DNA from: Pseudomonas sp. G.S.17
Lineage (GTDB): Bacteria; Pseudomonadota; Gammaproteobacteria; Pseudomonadales; Pseudomonadaceae
DNA length: 64,000 nt
NCBI RefSeq assembly: GCF_038096165.1
Contig: NZ_CP151076.1
Location: 1,984,001-2,048,000, forward strand
Direction: 5' to 3'
Of the stretch, positions 56,908 to 64,000 are shown in pieces. Position numbers and translations under genes: made by a program. The notes beneath the pieces were generated by a model that did no database searches, was not told the DNA's origin, and worked only from the letters and a program-made list of their open reading frames with translations. Numbering within the stretch: the first letter of the stretch is position 1; the number at the start of each line of letters is the position of its first letter.

Positions 56908-57276
56908 TCTGCTGTTGGTGCCCATGTCGCTTCCAGCTATGAAAAAGGTGCCCGCGCGATTCGCCTGTTCTGCGCACCGGAATGCATCCGGTCATCGGTG
57001 GAGCTGTTCTACGATATCGTCAACACAACTGCTTACATAAAAGAGGATTCGCTGGCGCTGAGCCTCGACGGATCGAAAAGCCTGTTCGCCTCACGGTTGG
57101 GGATTCTTGCCCTGGCGCAGGTCTGTGATGTCGTCAAACCCCGGCAACGCCTGCAAAAGCTGATCGCGGCGGCGCAGGCGTCGTTGCGCGACAACGCCGA
57201 ATTCGCCGGTGACCCGCCAGGGGTTTTCGAGGCAATCGAGTACAGCCTGAGCCTTTACAGCCAGTCTTTCAGCTGA
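56908..57276 (+). pseudogene. Remnant of a hipBA-type toxin-antitoxin locus
   Basis: The frame is open from 56905 but has no ATG; a GTG at 56998 would give 92 residues. The C-terminal part (FYDIVNTTAYIKEDSLALSL, then LDGSKSLFASRLGILALAQVCDV) resembles the end of HipA kinases. It lacks the N-terminal and kinase regions. Upstream in the same frame, VASSYEKGARAI recalls the helix-turn-helix end of an XRE protein such as HipB. The piece therefore looks like a deletion remnant of hipBA with its operators. The identification is by eye and the HipB part is tentative. The gap 57277-57543 shows nothing else. Confidence 0.55.
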
Positions 57277-57543
57277 ATCCTTGCCCTGCGAACGACGAAA
57301 TTTTCACGTTATGTCGCTGAAAATCTGCCGCGCTTAATAACGCCTCGCTGGCTGCCAACCCTGATTGCAGAGCAATGACGCCGTCGATTTCGTACCGTTC
57401 AAGATGAAACATCGTACAGCCATCGGTGTTTATCAGTGAATGATCACGTAAGATTTGCCCCCCGCGCGTTGCTCGATGTGAAAACGTCGCCTGACGCACA
57501 GACTTTTGAACCCCTTTTTGAATCCAACGGATCCTAGAACGAC

Positions 57544-59637
57544 ATGGCCACAACGGACGCCCTGAGTCATCAGCCCGCCTCGTCGCGCTCGATGCAACCT
57601 ACCGTCAAATCGCATCTGGCGTACACGCTGCTAAGCGGGCTGGTCCTGATGGTGCTGTATACGCTGTTGCGTATTGCACTGCTGGTCTACAACCGCGAAA
57701 TGATCGGTGACACGCCGGCATCGGTATTTGTTGAAGCGATGCTCAACGGCATGCGCTTTGACCTGCGTCTGACGGTTTACCTGCTTATTCCCCTGATTCT
57801 GGCGCTGTTCAGTGCGCGAATCATGGCGATGCGCGGGTTCTTTCGTTTCTGGCTGACGCTGGTCGCCAGCCTGACGCTGTTCTTCGGCCTGATGGAGATG
57901 GACTTCTATCGCGAGTTTCACCAGCGCCTGAACGGCCTGGTGTTCCAGTACGTCAAGGAAGATCCGAAGACCGTTCTGAGCATGTTGTGGTACGGCTTCC
58001 CGGTGGTTCGCTATCTGTTGGCCTGGGCTTTCGTCACCTGGCTGTTGAGCCTGGTGTTCAAAGGTGTGGATCGGGCAACCCGGCCACGACGCTCGGTGGC
58101 TGGCGGCACTTCCAGCCAGCGTTCGATTGCGCCGTGGTATGCGCGTATTGGTGTCTTCGTTGTGTGCCTGTTGATTGCGGTTGTCGCAGCTCGCGGCACC
58201 TTGCGCCAGGGCCCGCCGCTGCGTTGGGGCGATGCTTACACCACAGAGTCGAACTTCGCCAATACCCTGGGCCTCAACGGTACGCTGACCCTGATTGCTG
58301 CTGCGAAAAGCCGCATGTCGGAAGATCGCGACAACATCTGGAAGGCGACTCTGCCGCAGCCACAGGCGCAGCAGACTGTGCGAGACATGTTGCTCACCTC
58401 CCACGATAAACTGGTTGATCCAGAGATCGCGGCAGTGCGTCGCGACTCCATGCCGCCGGCGGAAAATACCCTGCCGATCAAGAACGTCGTGGTGATCCTG
58501 ATGGAAAGCTTCGCCGGTCACTCGGTAGGTGCGCTGGGCGACGAGGCGAATATCACGCCTTACTTCGACAAGCTGTCCAAGGAAGGTCTGTTGTTCGACC
58601 GGTTCTTCTCCAACGGCACGCACACCCACCAAGGCATGTTTGCCACCATGGCGTGCTTCCCGAACCTGCCGGGCTTCGAGTACCTGATGCAGACGCCGGA
58701 AGGCAGTCATAAGCTGTCCGGCCTGCCGCAATTGCTCAGCGCCCGTGGTTACGATGACGTATACGTCTACAACGGCGACTTCGCCTGGGACAACCAGTCT
58801 GGCTTCTTCAGTAACCAGGGCATGACTAAATTCATTGGTCGCAATGACTTCGTCAATCCGGTGTTCTCTGATCCGACCTGGGGCGTGTCCGATCAGGACA
58901 TGTTCGATCGCGGCGCTCAGGAATTGAAAGCCCGTGGCGAAAAAGGCAAGCCGTTCTATGCCTTGCTGCAAACCCTGTCGAACCACACGCCTTACGCGTT
59001 GCCAGCCAACCTGCCAGTTGAGCGAGTGACGGATCAGGGGTCGCTGAACGAGCACATGACTGCCATGCGCTACTCCGACTGGGCGCTTGGGCAGTTCTTC
59101 GAGAAGGCCAAGAAAGAGCCGTACTACAAGGACACGCTGTTCATCGTCGTCGGCGACCACGGTTTCGGCAATAACCAGCAAATCACTGAGATGGACCTGG
59201 GCCGTTTCAACGTGCCAATGCTGATGATTGGTCCGGGCGTGCAACAGAAGTTTGGCCAGCGCAGCAGCATCGTCGGTACCCAGATCGACATCGTGCCGAC
59301 CATCATGGGCCGCCTGGGCGGGGAAAGCCGCAACCAGTGCTGGGGTCGCGACTTGCTGAACCTGCCGGAAGGCGACAAGGGTTTTGGCGTGATCAAGCCT
59401 TCGGGCAGCGAGCAGACCGTCGCGCTGGTAACCGGCGACCGGATCCTGATCGAACCCAAGGAAATGGAACCGAAAGTCTTGTCGTACACATTGGGCCGCA
59501 CACCTCATGCCGAGGTGATCCCGGATGCGCCGGATACTCAGGAACTGCGCAACAAACTCGACAGCTTCCTGCAAACCGCGACCAAGAGCCTGCTGGATAA
59601 CACAGCCGGTGTAGAGGCGAGCAAGAACAAGAACTGA
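57544..59637 (+). CDS. LtaS/sulfatase-family membrane phosphotransferase
   Basis: The 697-residue protein has about five membrane helices in residues 25-220 and a periplasmic sulfatase-fold domain from about 310. Metal and nucleophile regions are visible: VVVILMESFAGHSVG, the Thr region FFSNGTHTHQGMFATMACFPN, DNQSGFFSNQG and FIVVGDHGFGNN. The family holds lipoteichoic acid synthases and, in Gram-negatives, enzymes that add phosphoglycerol or phosphoethanolamine to envelope glycans. The exact product is unknown. A gene of this type also lies near speE in P. aeruginosa. A strong terminator follows. Confidence 0.88.
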   Translation: MATTDALSHQPASSRSMQPTVKSHLAYTLLSGLVLMVLYTLLRIALLVYNREMIGDTPASVFVEAMLNGMRFDLRLTVYLLIPLILALFSARIMAMRGFFRFWLTLVASLTLFFGLMEMDFYREFHQRLNGLVFQYVKEDPKTVLSMLWYGFPVVRYLLAWAFVTWLLSLVFKGVDRATRPRRSVAGGTSSQRSIAPWYARIGVFVVCLLIAVVAARGTLRQGPPLRWGDAYTTESNFANTLGLNGTLTLIAAAKSRMSEDRDNIWKATLPQPQAQQTVRDMLLTSHDKLVDPEIAAVRRDSMPPAENTLPIKNVVVILMESFAGHSVGALGDEANITPYFDKLSKEGLLFDRFFSNGTHTHQGMFATMACFPNLPGFEYLMQTPEGSHKLSGLPQLLSARGYDDVYVYNGDFAWDNQSGFFSNQGMTKFIGRNDFVNPVFSDPTWGVSDQDMFDRGAQELKARGEKGKPFYALLQTLSNHTPYALPANLPVERVTDQGSLNEHMTAMRYSDWALGQFFEKAKKEPYYKDTLFIVVGDHGFGNNQQITEMDLGRFNVPMLMIGPGVQQKFGQRSSIVGTQIDIVPTIMGRLGGESRNQCWGRDLLNLPEGDKGFGVIKPSGSEQTVALVTGDRILIEPKEMEPKVLSYTLGRTPHAEVIPDAPDTQELRNKLDSFLQTATKSLLDNTAGVEASKNKN

Positions 59638-59652
59638 TCGCTGCACTGCAAC

Positions 59653-59683
59653 GCAAAAAGCCCCTTGTCCAGGGGCTTTTTGC
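59653..59683. terminator. Bidirectional intrinsic terminator
   Basis: GCAAAAAGCCCC pairs with GGGGCTTTTTGC in a perfect stem with a short loop, with A and T runs on the two sides. It ends the LtaS-type gene. Confidence 0.92.
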
Positions 59684-59818
59684 ATTTTCGGCTCCAGCCT
59701 GTATCCGCAGCCAGCTCTATGTTTCTGCGGGTTAATCCGCTTAACTCGTTTGAACGAATGACCGCCAAAAAAGGTCAAGATCACGTAAGCCGCGTTTTCG
59801 GCTGCTGAGGAGACATCG

Positions 59819-60055
59819 ATGAAACAGTGGACCATTTCGTATCTGGATAAAGATGGTGTGCAACAAAGCCTGGATCTTGATGCCGAGCAGCGTCCCAGCG
59901 AAGAGGAAGTCGCTCGTCGGCTACGGCCGATTTTGTTTCCTGTGGCCGATGAGCTTGACCTCAATGACCTCGAAGGTCGCACGGCCGAGCCCACCGTGAA
60001 ATCCTTGAAAGACCAGAATGCGGTGCAGATCATCTCCATCACTGAAGCCTCCTGA
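59819..60055 (+). CDS. Small hypothetical protein
   Basis: The 78-residue protein starts MKQWTISYLDKDGVQQSLDL at an ATG behind GAGGAG. It is soluble and acidic, with PSEEEVARRLRPILFPVADELDLNDLEGR. I do not recognise the family. The strong ribosome site and regular codon use support a gene. The stretch 60056-60301 that follows has no other gene. Confidence 0.75.
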   Translation: MKQWTISYLDKDGVQQSLDLDAEQRPSEEEVARRLRPILFPVADELDLNDLEGRTAEPTVKSLKDQNAVQIISITEAS

Positions 60056-60301
60056 GCACCTGAAAAAAATCCCTCTCCCCCAATTGGCATAACGCCAACG
60101 ATGGGGTTACTCTGCAAATGAGGCCGGTGAAGCGTTTCTCCAGCCTCGTCATGTCGATGCCTCGCCCGCCCAGCAGGCGTGGCCTTGTCAGCTACATGCT
60201 TGATTCCCGCCCGGCAGAGTATCTGCCGTGTGACGGCCTCCGATCGGAGCGTCGTATGGGAGCGTTGAAACTCTATCTATCGTTGCATAGGAGGACGTTT
60301 C

Positions 60302-60655
60302 ATGAGCACAGCCTATCAAGAGGACATCAGCAGTAACGTACTGCGCCGCATGAAAGAGGGCGGTTTCGATTTCGCGCGTATTCACCCCATCGAGTTTTAT
60401 GCCATTTTTCCGGATGAGGAGCGGGCACGGCAGGCTGCGGGACGATTTCGTGGCGAATCCCTTAATACCCAGATCAACGTCGGAGATGACGGCGCGTGGC
60501 ATTTGCAGTTAAGCAAGGTCATGTATGCGACCTATGACGGCATCGGTGATTTCGAGCAGGACTTCCAGACAGCAATCGAAGCGCTCGACGGTGAAGTCGA
60601 GGGCTGGGGCGTTACGCAGGAGATCAGAGGCTCCCAGCGCATGAGATGTCATTGA
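60302..60655 (+). CDS. rraB: Regulator of ribonuclease E activity B
   Basis: The 117-residue protein belongs to the RraB family, which binds RNase E and changes degradosome activity. It shows FDFARIHPIEFYAIFPDEERARQAAGRF and WHLQLSKVMYATYDGIGDFEQDFQ, with the typical length and acidic ferredoxin-like fold. AGGAGG precedes the ATG. It is ended by its own hairpin. Confidence 0.9.
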   Translation: MSTAYQEDISSNVLRRMKEGGFDFARIHPIEFYAIFPDEERARQAAGRFRGESLNTQINVGDDGAWHLQLSKVMYATYDGIGDFEQDFQTAIEALDGEVEGWGVTQEIRGSQRMRCH

Positions 60656-60666
60656 TGCGCTGAACG

Positions 60667-60709
60667 ACCGGTCGATTCAGGGGCATTCCTGGAATCGGCC
60701 GGTTTTGGT
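60667..60709 (+). terminator. Intrinsic terminator of rraB
   Basis: ACCGGTCGATTC pairs with GAATCGGCCGGT (one G-U pair, inner AGG/CCT extension), followed by TTTTGGTTT. Confidence 0.85.
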
Positions 60710-60768
60710 TTGTGGACTCTAAAACTGTTTATGAATATACGCCGCGCCGCTGACCAAAAAAGGGCAGG

Positions 60769-60796
60769 CAAAAAAAAGCCACTCAAGAGAGTGGCT
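60769..60796 (-). terminator. Intrinsic terminator of the small-RNA candidate
   Basis: AGCCACTC (60777-60784) pairs with GAGTGGCT (60789-60796) across AAGA. On the minus strand eight T follow, the kind of end that Hfq-bound small RNAs have. Confidence 0.85.
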
Positions 60797-60940
60797 CAAA
60801 GGGAAGTTCGGAAAATTCGGTTGTTGCAGGCGCTGCGGTGTTTTTCGACAACGACTTGAAACAGGGCATCCGAATGAGTGATTGCCCGAATGCAGGGGAT
60901 TATCGGGAAACAATATCCACTCGTGAAATCAACTCTGGCT
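60772..60940 (-). ncRNA. Candidate small RNA
   Basis: A strong minus-strand terminator (AGCCACTC-tctt-GAGTGGCT plus eight T, 60769-60796) has no protein-coding gene in front of it. A 64-codon minus frame runs straight through the terminator and is not credible. A sigma-S-like -10 (GCTATG followed by AC) lies near 60950 on that strand. A transcript of very roughly 170 nt would result. The 5' end is uncertain. Confidence 0.5.
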
Positions 60941-61012
60941 ATGCTGGTCATAGCGTTTGCAGTTGAAGGACGCTTCCGAATGAGGCGTAGGAGAATTGGT
61001 TAGGAAGGATAT

Positions 61013-61029
61013 TGCACAGGAATGGTGCG
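61013..61029 (+). promoter_or_regulatory. NtrC-like enhancer box
   Basis: TGCACAGGAATGGTGCG matches the NtrC consensus TGCACCA-N3-TGGTGCA at 13 of 17 positions, with both half-sites intact. It lies about 70 bases upstream of the sigma-54 promoter at 61081. Confidence 0.55.
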
Positions 61030-61080
61030 GTGATCCTTGTGTTTTTATTTAACCGATTGATATTTAAGCGTTTATGCCGA

Positions 61081-61096
61081 TGGCACGGGCCTTGCG
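61081..61096 (+). promoter_or_regulatory. Sigma-54 (RpoN) promoter of the ATP-grasp operon
   Basis: TGGCACGGGCCTTGCG has GG and GC separated by exactly ten bases and matches the consensus TGGCACG-N4-TTGC. The ATG of the operon's first gene is 37 bases downstream. Confidence 0.8.
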
Positions 61097-61132
61097 AAGG
61101 CCCTTGGTGTCCGTGGTGACAAGGAGTACGGC

Positions 61133-62542
61133 ATGATCCGCACCTTTTATGATGAGATGTACGATGCCGGTGGCCTGGTCCGCCCGCATTACCGGGAATT
61201 TGCCCGCTGGTTGGGTGAAACGCCGCCTGAGTTACTGGCTCAGCGTCGACGTGAAGCCGATCTATTGTTTCATCGCGCCGGGATCACGTTCACGCTGTAC
61301 GGTGACGAGCAGGGGACAGAGCGCCTCATCCCTTTCGATACGATTCCGCGCAGCATTCCTGCCAGTGAATGGCGGGTGGTAGAACGAGGCTGCATTCAGC
61401 GCGTGAAAGCGTTGAATATGTTTCTCGCTGACCTTTATCACGAGCAACGCATCATCAAGGCCGGGATTATTCCCGCCGAGCAGGTATTGGCCAACGAGCA
61501 ATACCAGATAGCGATGCAAGGCCTGAATCTGCACCGCGATCTTTATTCGCATATCTCCGGTGTCGATCTGGTGCGCGACGGCGACGGCACGTATTACGTG
61601 CTGGAAGACAACTTGCGGACCCCGAGCGGGGTGAGCTACATGCTCGAAGACCGCAAGATGATGATGCGTCTGTTCCCGGAGCTGTTCGCCGCGCAGCGCA
61701 TTGCCCCGATCGATCATTATCCGAACCTGCTGCTCGATACCCTGAAAAGCTCCAGCCCTATCGACAACCCGAGTGTCGTGGTGCTGACCCCCGGTCGCTT
61801 CAACAGCGCCTTTTTCGAACACGCCTTTCTGGCGCGTGAGATGGGTGTGGAACTGGTCGAGGGTGCTGACCTGTTTGTGCGCGATGATCGTGTGTTCATG
61901 CGCACCACTGATGGTCCCAAGGCTGTCGACGTGATCTACCGTCGCCTGGACGACGCGTTCCTTGATCCTCTGGCGTTCAATCCGGATTCGATGCTCGGCG
62001 TGCCTGGCCTGCTGTCGGCCTATCGCTCGGGTAATGTCGTGCTGGCCAACGCCATCGGCACCGGTGTGGCGGATGACAAGTCGGTCTATCCGTATGTGAC
62101 CGACATGATTCGTTTCTATCTGGACGAAGAGCCAATCCTCAAGAACGTGCCGACTTTCCAGTGCCGCAAACCGGAAGAGCTGTCCCACGTGCTGGCCAAT
62201 CTTGGCGATCTGGTCGTGAAGGAAACCCAGGGTTCCGGTGGCTACGGCATGTTGGTGGGGCCTGCATCGACCGCAGCGGAAATCGAGTCGTTCCGGGCCA
62301 GAATCAAAGCCAAGCCCCACGCTTACATCGCCCAGCCCACGCTCTGCCTGTCGACCTGCCCGACCTTTGTCGAGAACGGTATTGCCCCGCGACACATCGA
62401 CTTGCGCCCATTTGTCCTGTCCGGCCGTGAAACCCGCGTCGTACCCGGCGGGCTGACCCGAGTCGCGCTGCGTGAAGGTTCGCTCGTGGTGAACTCGTCG
62501 CAAGGTGGCGGAACCAAAGACACCTGGGTGGTTGAGGATTAA
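61133..62542 (+). CDS. Circularly permuted ATP-grasp protein (DUF404/DUF407)
   Basis: The 469-residue protein has the circularly permuted type-2 ATP-grasp pattern: YEDNLRTPSGVSYM-like sequence (VLEDNLRTPSGVSYMLEDRKMM), VDVIYRRLDDAFLDPLAFNPDS, VVKETQGSGGYGMLVGP, and HIDLRPFVLSGRETRVVPGGLTRVAL near the end. The fold activates a carboxylate with ATP to form an amide or peptide bond. AAGGAG precedes the ATG. It heads an operon with an alpha-E gene (12 bp later) and a transglutaminase-like gene, a set known from many bacteria but of unproven function. A sigma-54 promoter and NtrC-like box lie upstream, which suggests induction by nitrogen shortage. Confidence 0.9.
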   Translation: MIRTFYDEMYDAGGLVRPHYREFARWLGETPPELLAQRRREADLLFHRAGITFTLYGDEQGTERLIPFDTIPRSIPASEWRVVERGCIQRVKALNMFLADLYHEQRIIKAGIIPAEQVLANEQYQIAMQGLNLHRDLYSHISGVDLVRDGDGTYYVLEDNLRTPSGVSYMLEDRKMMMRLFPELFAAQRIAPIDHYPNLLLDTLKSSSPIDNPSVVVLTPGRFNSAFFEHAFLAREMGVELVEGADLFVRDDRVFMRTTDGPKAVDVIYRRLDDAFLDPLAFNPDSMLGVPGLLSAYRSGNVVLANAIGTGVADDKSVYPYVTDMIRFYLDEEPILKNVPTFQCRKPEELSHVLANLGDLVVKETQGSGGYGMLVGPASTAAEIESFRARIKAKPHAYIAQPTLCLSTCPTFVENGIAPRHIDLRPFVLSGRETRVVPGGLTRVALREGSLVVNSSQGGGTKDTWVVED

Positions 62543-62554
62543 GGATGCCTGCCA

Positions 62555-63514
62555 ATGCTAAGTAGAACTGCCTCGGATTTATATTGGATGTCGCGTTATC
62601 TGGAGCGAGCGGAGAATCTCGCGCGAATGCTCGACGTCAGCTACTCGCTGTCACTGATGCCGCAGGACGGGCGCGGTGACGGCCTGGATGAACTGGCCAT
62701 GCCGCTGCTGATTACCGGCACGCTGGACCATTATCTTGAGCGCCATGGGGAGCTGCACGCCGAGCGCTTGCTGCATTTTTTCGCCCTGGATGCGAGTAAC
62801 CCGGCCAGCATCTACAGCTGTCTGGGTGCCGCGCGGGCGAGCGCCCATGCGGTTCGTGGGCGAATTACCGCCGACATGTGGGAAAACATCAACGCTACCT
62901 GGCTGGAAATTCGCGGCATCGCTGAACAAGGCTTGAGCCGTTATGGCATGAGCCGGTTCTGCGAATGGGTCAAGGAACGCTCGCACCTGTTTCGCGGTGC
63001 CACTTACGGGACCATCATGCGTCACGATGCCTTCCGTTTCATTCGTCTGGGCACCTTCATCGAACGCGCCGACAACACCTTGCGCCTGCTGGATGCGCGC
63101 TACGAAATGCTCGAACTGCGTGGTCGCGATACCCATCAGGTTTCCGACAGCTCTGCTCATGGTTACTACCAGTGGAGCGCGTTATTGCGTGCGCTGTCGT
63201 CGTTCGAGGCTTACACCGAGCTGTACCGCGATGCACCCGGCGCGCGGCAAGTCGCCGAATTGCTGTTGCTGCGCCCGGACATCCCGCGTTCGCTGAGCGC
63301 CTGTCTGGAAGAACTCGACCTGATCCTTGCCAGCCTGCCGGGGGCCAACGGGCGTCCCGCCCAGCGACTGGCGGCGGAACTTGACGCACGCCTGCGCTAT
63401 ACCGGGATCGACGAAATCCTGGAGGAAGGCCTGCACGAGTGGTTGAACGAATTCATTCCTTTGGTAGCCCAATTGGGTAACGCCATACACACTTCTTATC
63501 TGGAGGCTGCATGA
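62555..63514 (+). CDS. Alpha-E domain protein (DUF403)
   Basis: The 319-residue helical protein starts MLSRTASDLYWMSRYLERAENLARML, the hallmark of the alpha-E family. No catalytic motif is known; conserved acidic and arginine residues sit in long helices (RLGTFIERADNTLRLLDARYE). It is always coded beside the permuted ATP-grasp protein and is presumed to form a complex with it. Its stop overlaps the next start (ATGA), so translation is coupled. Confidence 0.9.
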   Translation: MLSRTASDLYWMSRYLERAENLARMLDVSYSLSLMPQDGRGDGLDELAMPLLITGTLDHYLERHGELHAERLLHFFALDASNPASIYSCLGAARASAHAVRGRITADMWENINATWLEIRGIAEQGLSRYGMSRFCEWVKERSHLFRGATYGTIMRHDAFRFIRLGTFIERADNTLRLLDARYEMLELRGRDTHQVSDSSAHGYYQWSALLRALSSFEAYTELYRDAPGARQVAELLLLRPDIPRSLSACLEELDLILASLPGANGRPAQRLAAELDARLRYTGIDEILEEGLHEWLNEFIPLVAQLGNAIHTSYLEAA

Positions 63515-64000
63515 GACTTTCAGTTAGCCACGAGACCACCTATCACTACGAGGATCAGGTCCGCGCCAGTATTCAGTATCTCCGTCTGACGCCACACGAC
63601 AGCGAGCGCCAGCAAGTGCTCAGCTGGCAACTGACCCTGCCGCGCCCGGTGCGTGCGCAAGTTGATCCGTTCGGCAATATCCTGCACGTGCTGACCATGG
63701 ACGAGCCCCATGAAGCGATCATCATCGGTGCCCGTGGTCAGGTTGAAATCGACGAGAAGCGTGAAGCCGAACACGAAAGTCAGTCACCGCTGCCGTTCCT
63801 GCGTTTCACGCGGTTGACCGAGCCCGATGAAGCGATCCGCGCCTTTGCTGCCAAACAATGTCGCAAACGTAAGGATCGCAGTGCGTTGATCGATTTGATG
63901 CACGCGCTGAACCAGCACATCACTTACACGCCGGGCTCGACCGAAGTCGATACCAGCGCGGTCCAGGCGTTTGCCGGTCGCGCCGGTGTCTGTCAGGACC
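63511..64000 (+). CDS. Transglutaminase-like protein, N-terminal part (cut by window edge)
   Basis: The visible 163 residues start MRLSVSHETTYHYEDQVRAS, the N-terminal beta domain of bacterial transglutaminase-like cysteine peptidases. The core begins near residue 95 (DEAIRAFAAKQC...HALNQHITYTPGSTEVDTSAVQAF) and the catalytic Cys is just reached in GRAGVCQD at the edge. Such enzymes cleave or transfer at amide bonds. The His and Asp of the triad lie outside the window. It is the third gene of the operon. Confidence 0.88.
   Translation, partial: MRLSVSHETTYHYEDQVRASIQYLRLTPHDSERQQVLSWQLTLPRPVRAQVDPFGNILHVLTMDEPHEAIIIGARGQVEIDEKREAEHESQSPLPFLRFTRLTEPDEAIRAFAAKQCRKRKDRSALIDLMHALNQHITYTPGSTEVDTSAVQAFAGRAGVCQD

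Noticed and set aside
57631..60117. 828-codon minus-strand frame opposite the LtaS-type gene
   Set aside because: Shadow frame: it runs through a strong bidirectional terminator and over the next gene, and its translation is rich in Gln, His and Arg without any fold pattern.
60719..60913. 64-codon minus-strand frame in the rraB-ATP-grasp gap
   Set aside because: It reads through the strong terminator of the small-RNA candidate, so it cannot be a normal gene.

Overview
The window looks like a chromosomal segment of a Pseudomonas of the fluorescens/putida lineage. The evidence is high-GC coding sequence, several families of Pseudomonas REP palindromes (GTGGGAGCGAGCTTGCTCGCGAA, GTAGGAGGGGACTTGTCCCC and TGTAGGACCGGCTTCAGCCGG types), and gene neighbourhoods familiar from this genus (aer near acnA; MFS-quiC-tetR-aroE-like; prmB-hydrolase-aroC-MFS-mtnB-mtnD-mtnC). 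Most of it is core metabolism with a few accessory insertions. I saw no tRNA, rRNA or CRISPR array.

Region 1-6.1 kb: the 5' part of a repeat-built surface-type protein, the aerotaxis receptor aer behind a FliA-type promoter, a CPBP membrane protease, and a complete group II (C-type) intron inserted just behind the terminator of the next gene. Region 6.1-11.7 kb: a quinate/shikimate catabolic cluster (MFS transporter, QuiC dehydratase fused to an HPPD-like domain, TetR regulator, NAD-type shikimate/quinate dehydrogenase), with one operator-like sequence shared by quiC and the dehydrogenase gene. Region 11.7-18.2 kb: acnA, rlmM, an array of 109-bp repeats, tusA, pdxB and a small CxxC protein. 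Region 18.4-30.7 kb: an ABC exporter, ppnP, an exonuclease, an orphan biotin-dependent carboxylase, a periplasmic binding protein, pyrF, two oxidoreductases, an MscS channel with a cyclic-nucleotide-binding domain, and an LD-carboxypeptidase.

Region 31-41.7 kb: an HBM-type chemoreceptor, a BenE transporter with MarR regulator and divergent aminotransferase/GST genes, folE, an Smr protein, an isochorismatase-fold protein lacking the nucleophilic Cys, and prmB. Region 41.8-48.1 kb: aroC, an MFS gene and the methionine-salvage genes mtnB-mtnD-mtnC. Region 48.1-52.4 kb: a LuxR solo with an intact AHL-pocket signature, DUF3509, ankyrin and ZIP genes. Region 52.5-55.4 kb: an orphan type VI secretion module (DUF4123 chaperone, lipoprotein, class-3 lipase) whose lipase seems to have lost part of its core. 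Region 56-60.7 kb: speE, a probable hipBA toxin-antitoxin remnant with two palindromic sites, an LtaS/sulfatase-type membrane enzyme and rraB.

Region 60.7-64 kb: the most interesting part. A divergent small-RNA candidate faces a near-perfect sigma-54 promoter with an NtrC-like box that drives an operon of circularly permuted ATP-grasp, alpha-E and transglutaminase-like proteins. These families form a poorly characterised predicted peptide-ligation/proteolysis system often found with the Anbu proteasome-like peptidase. The window ends inside the third gene.
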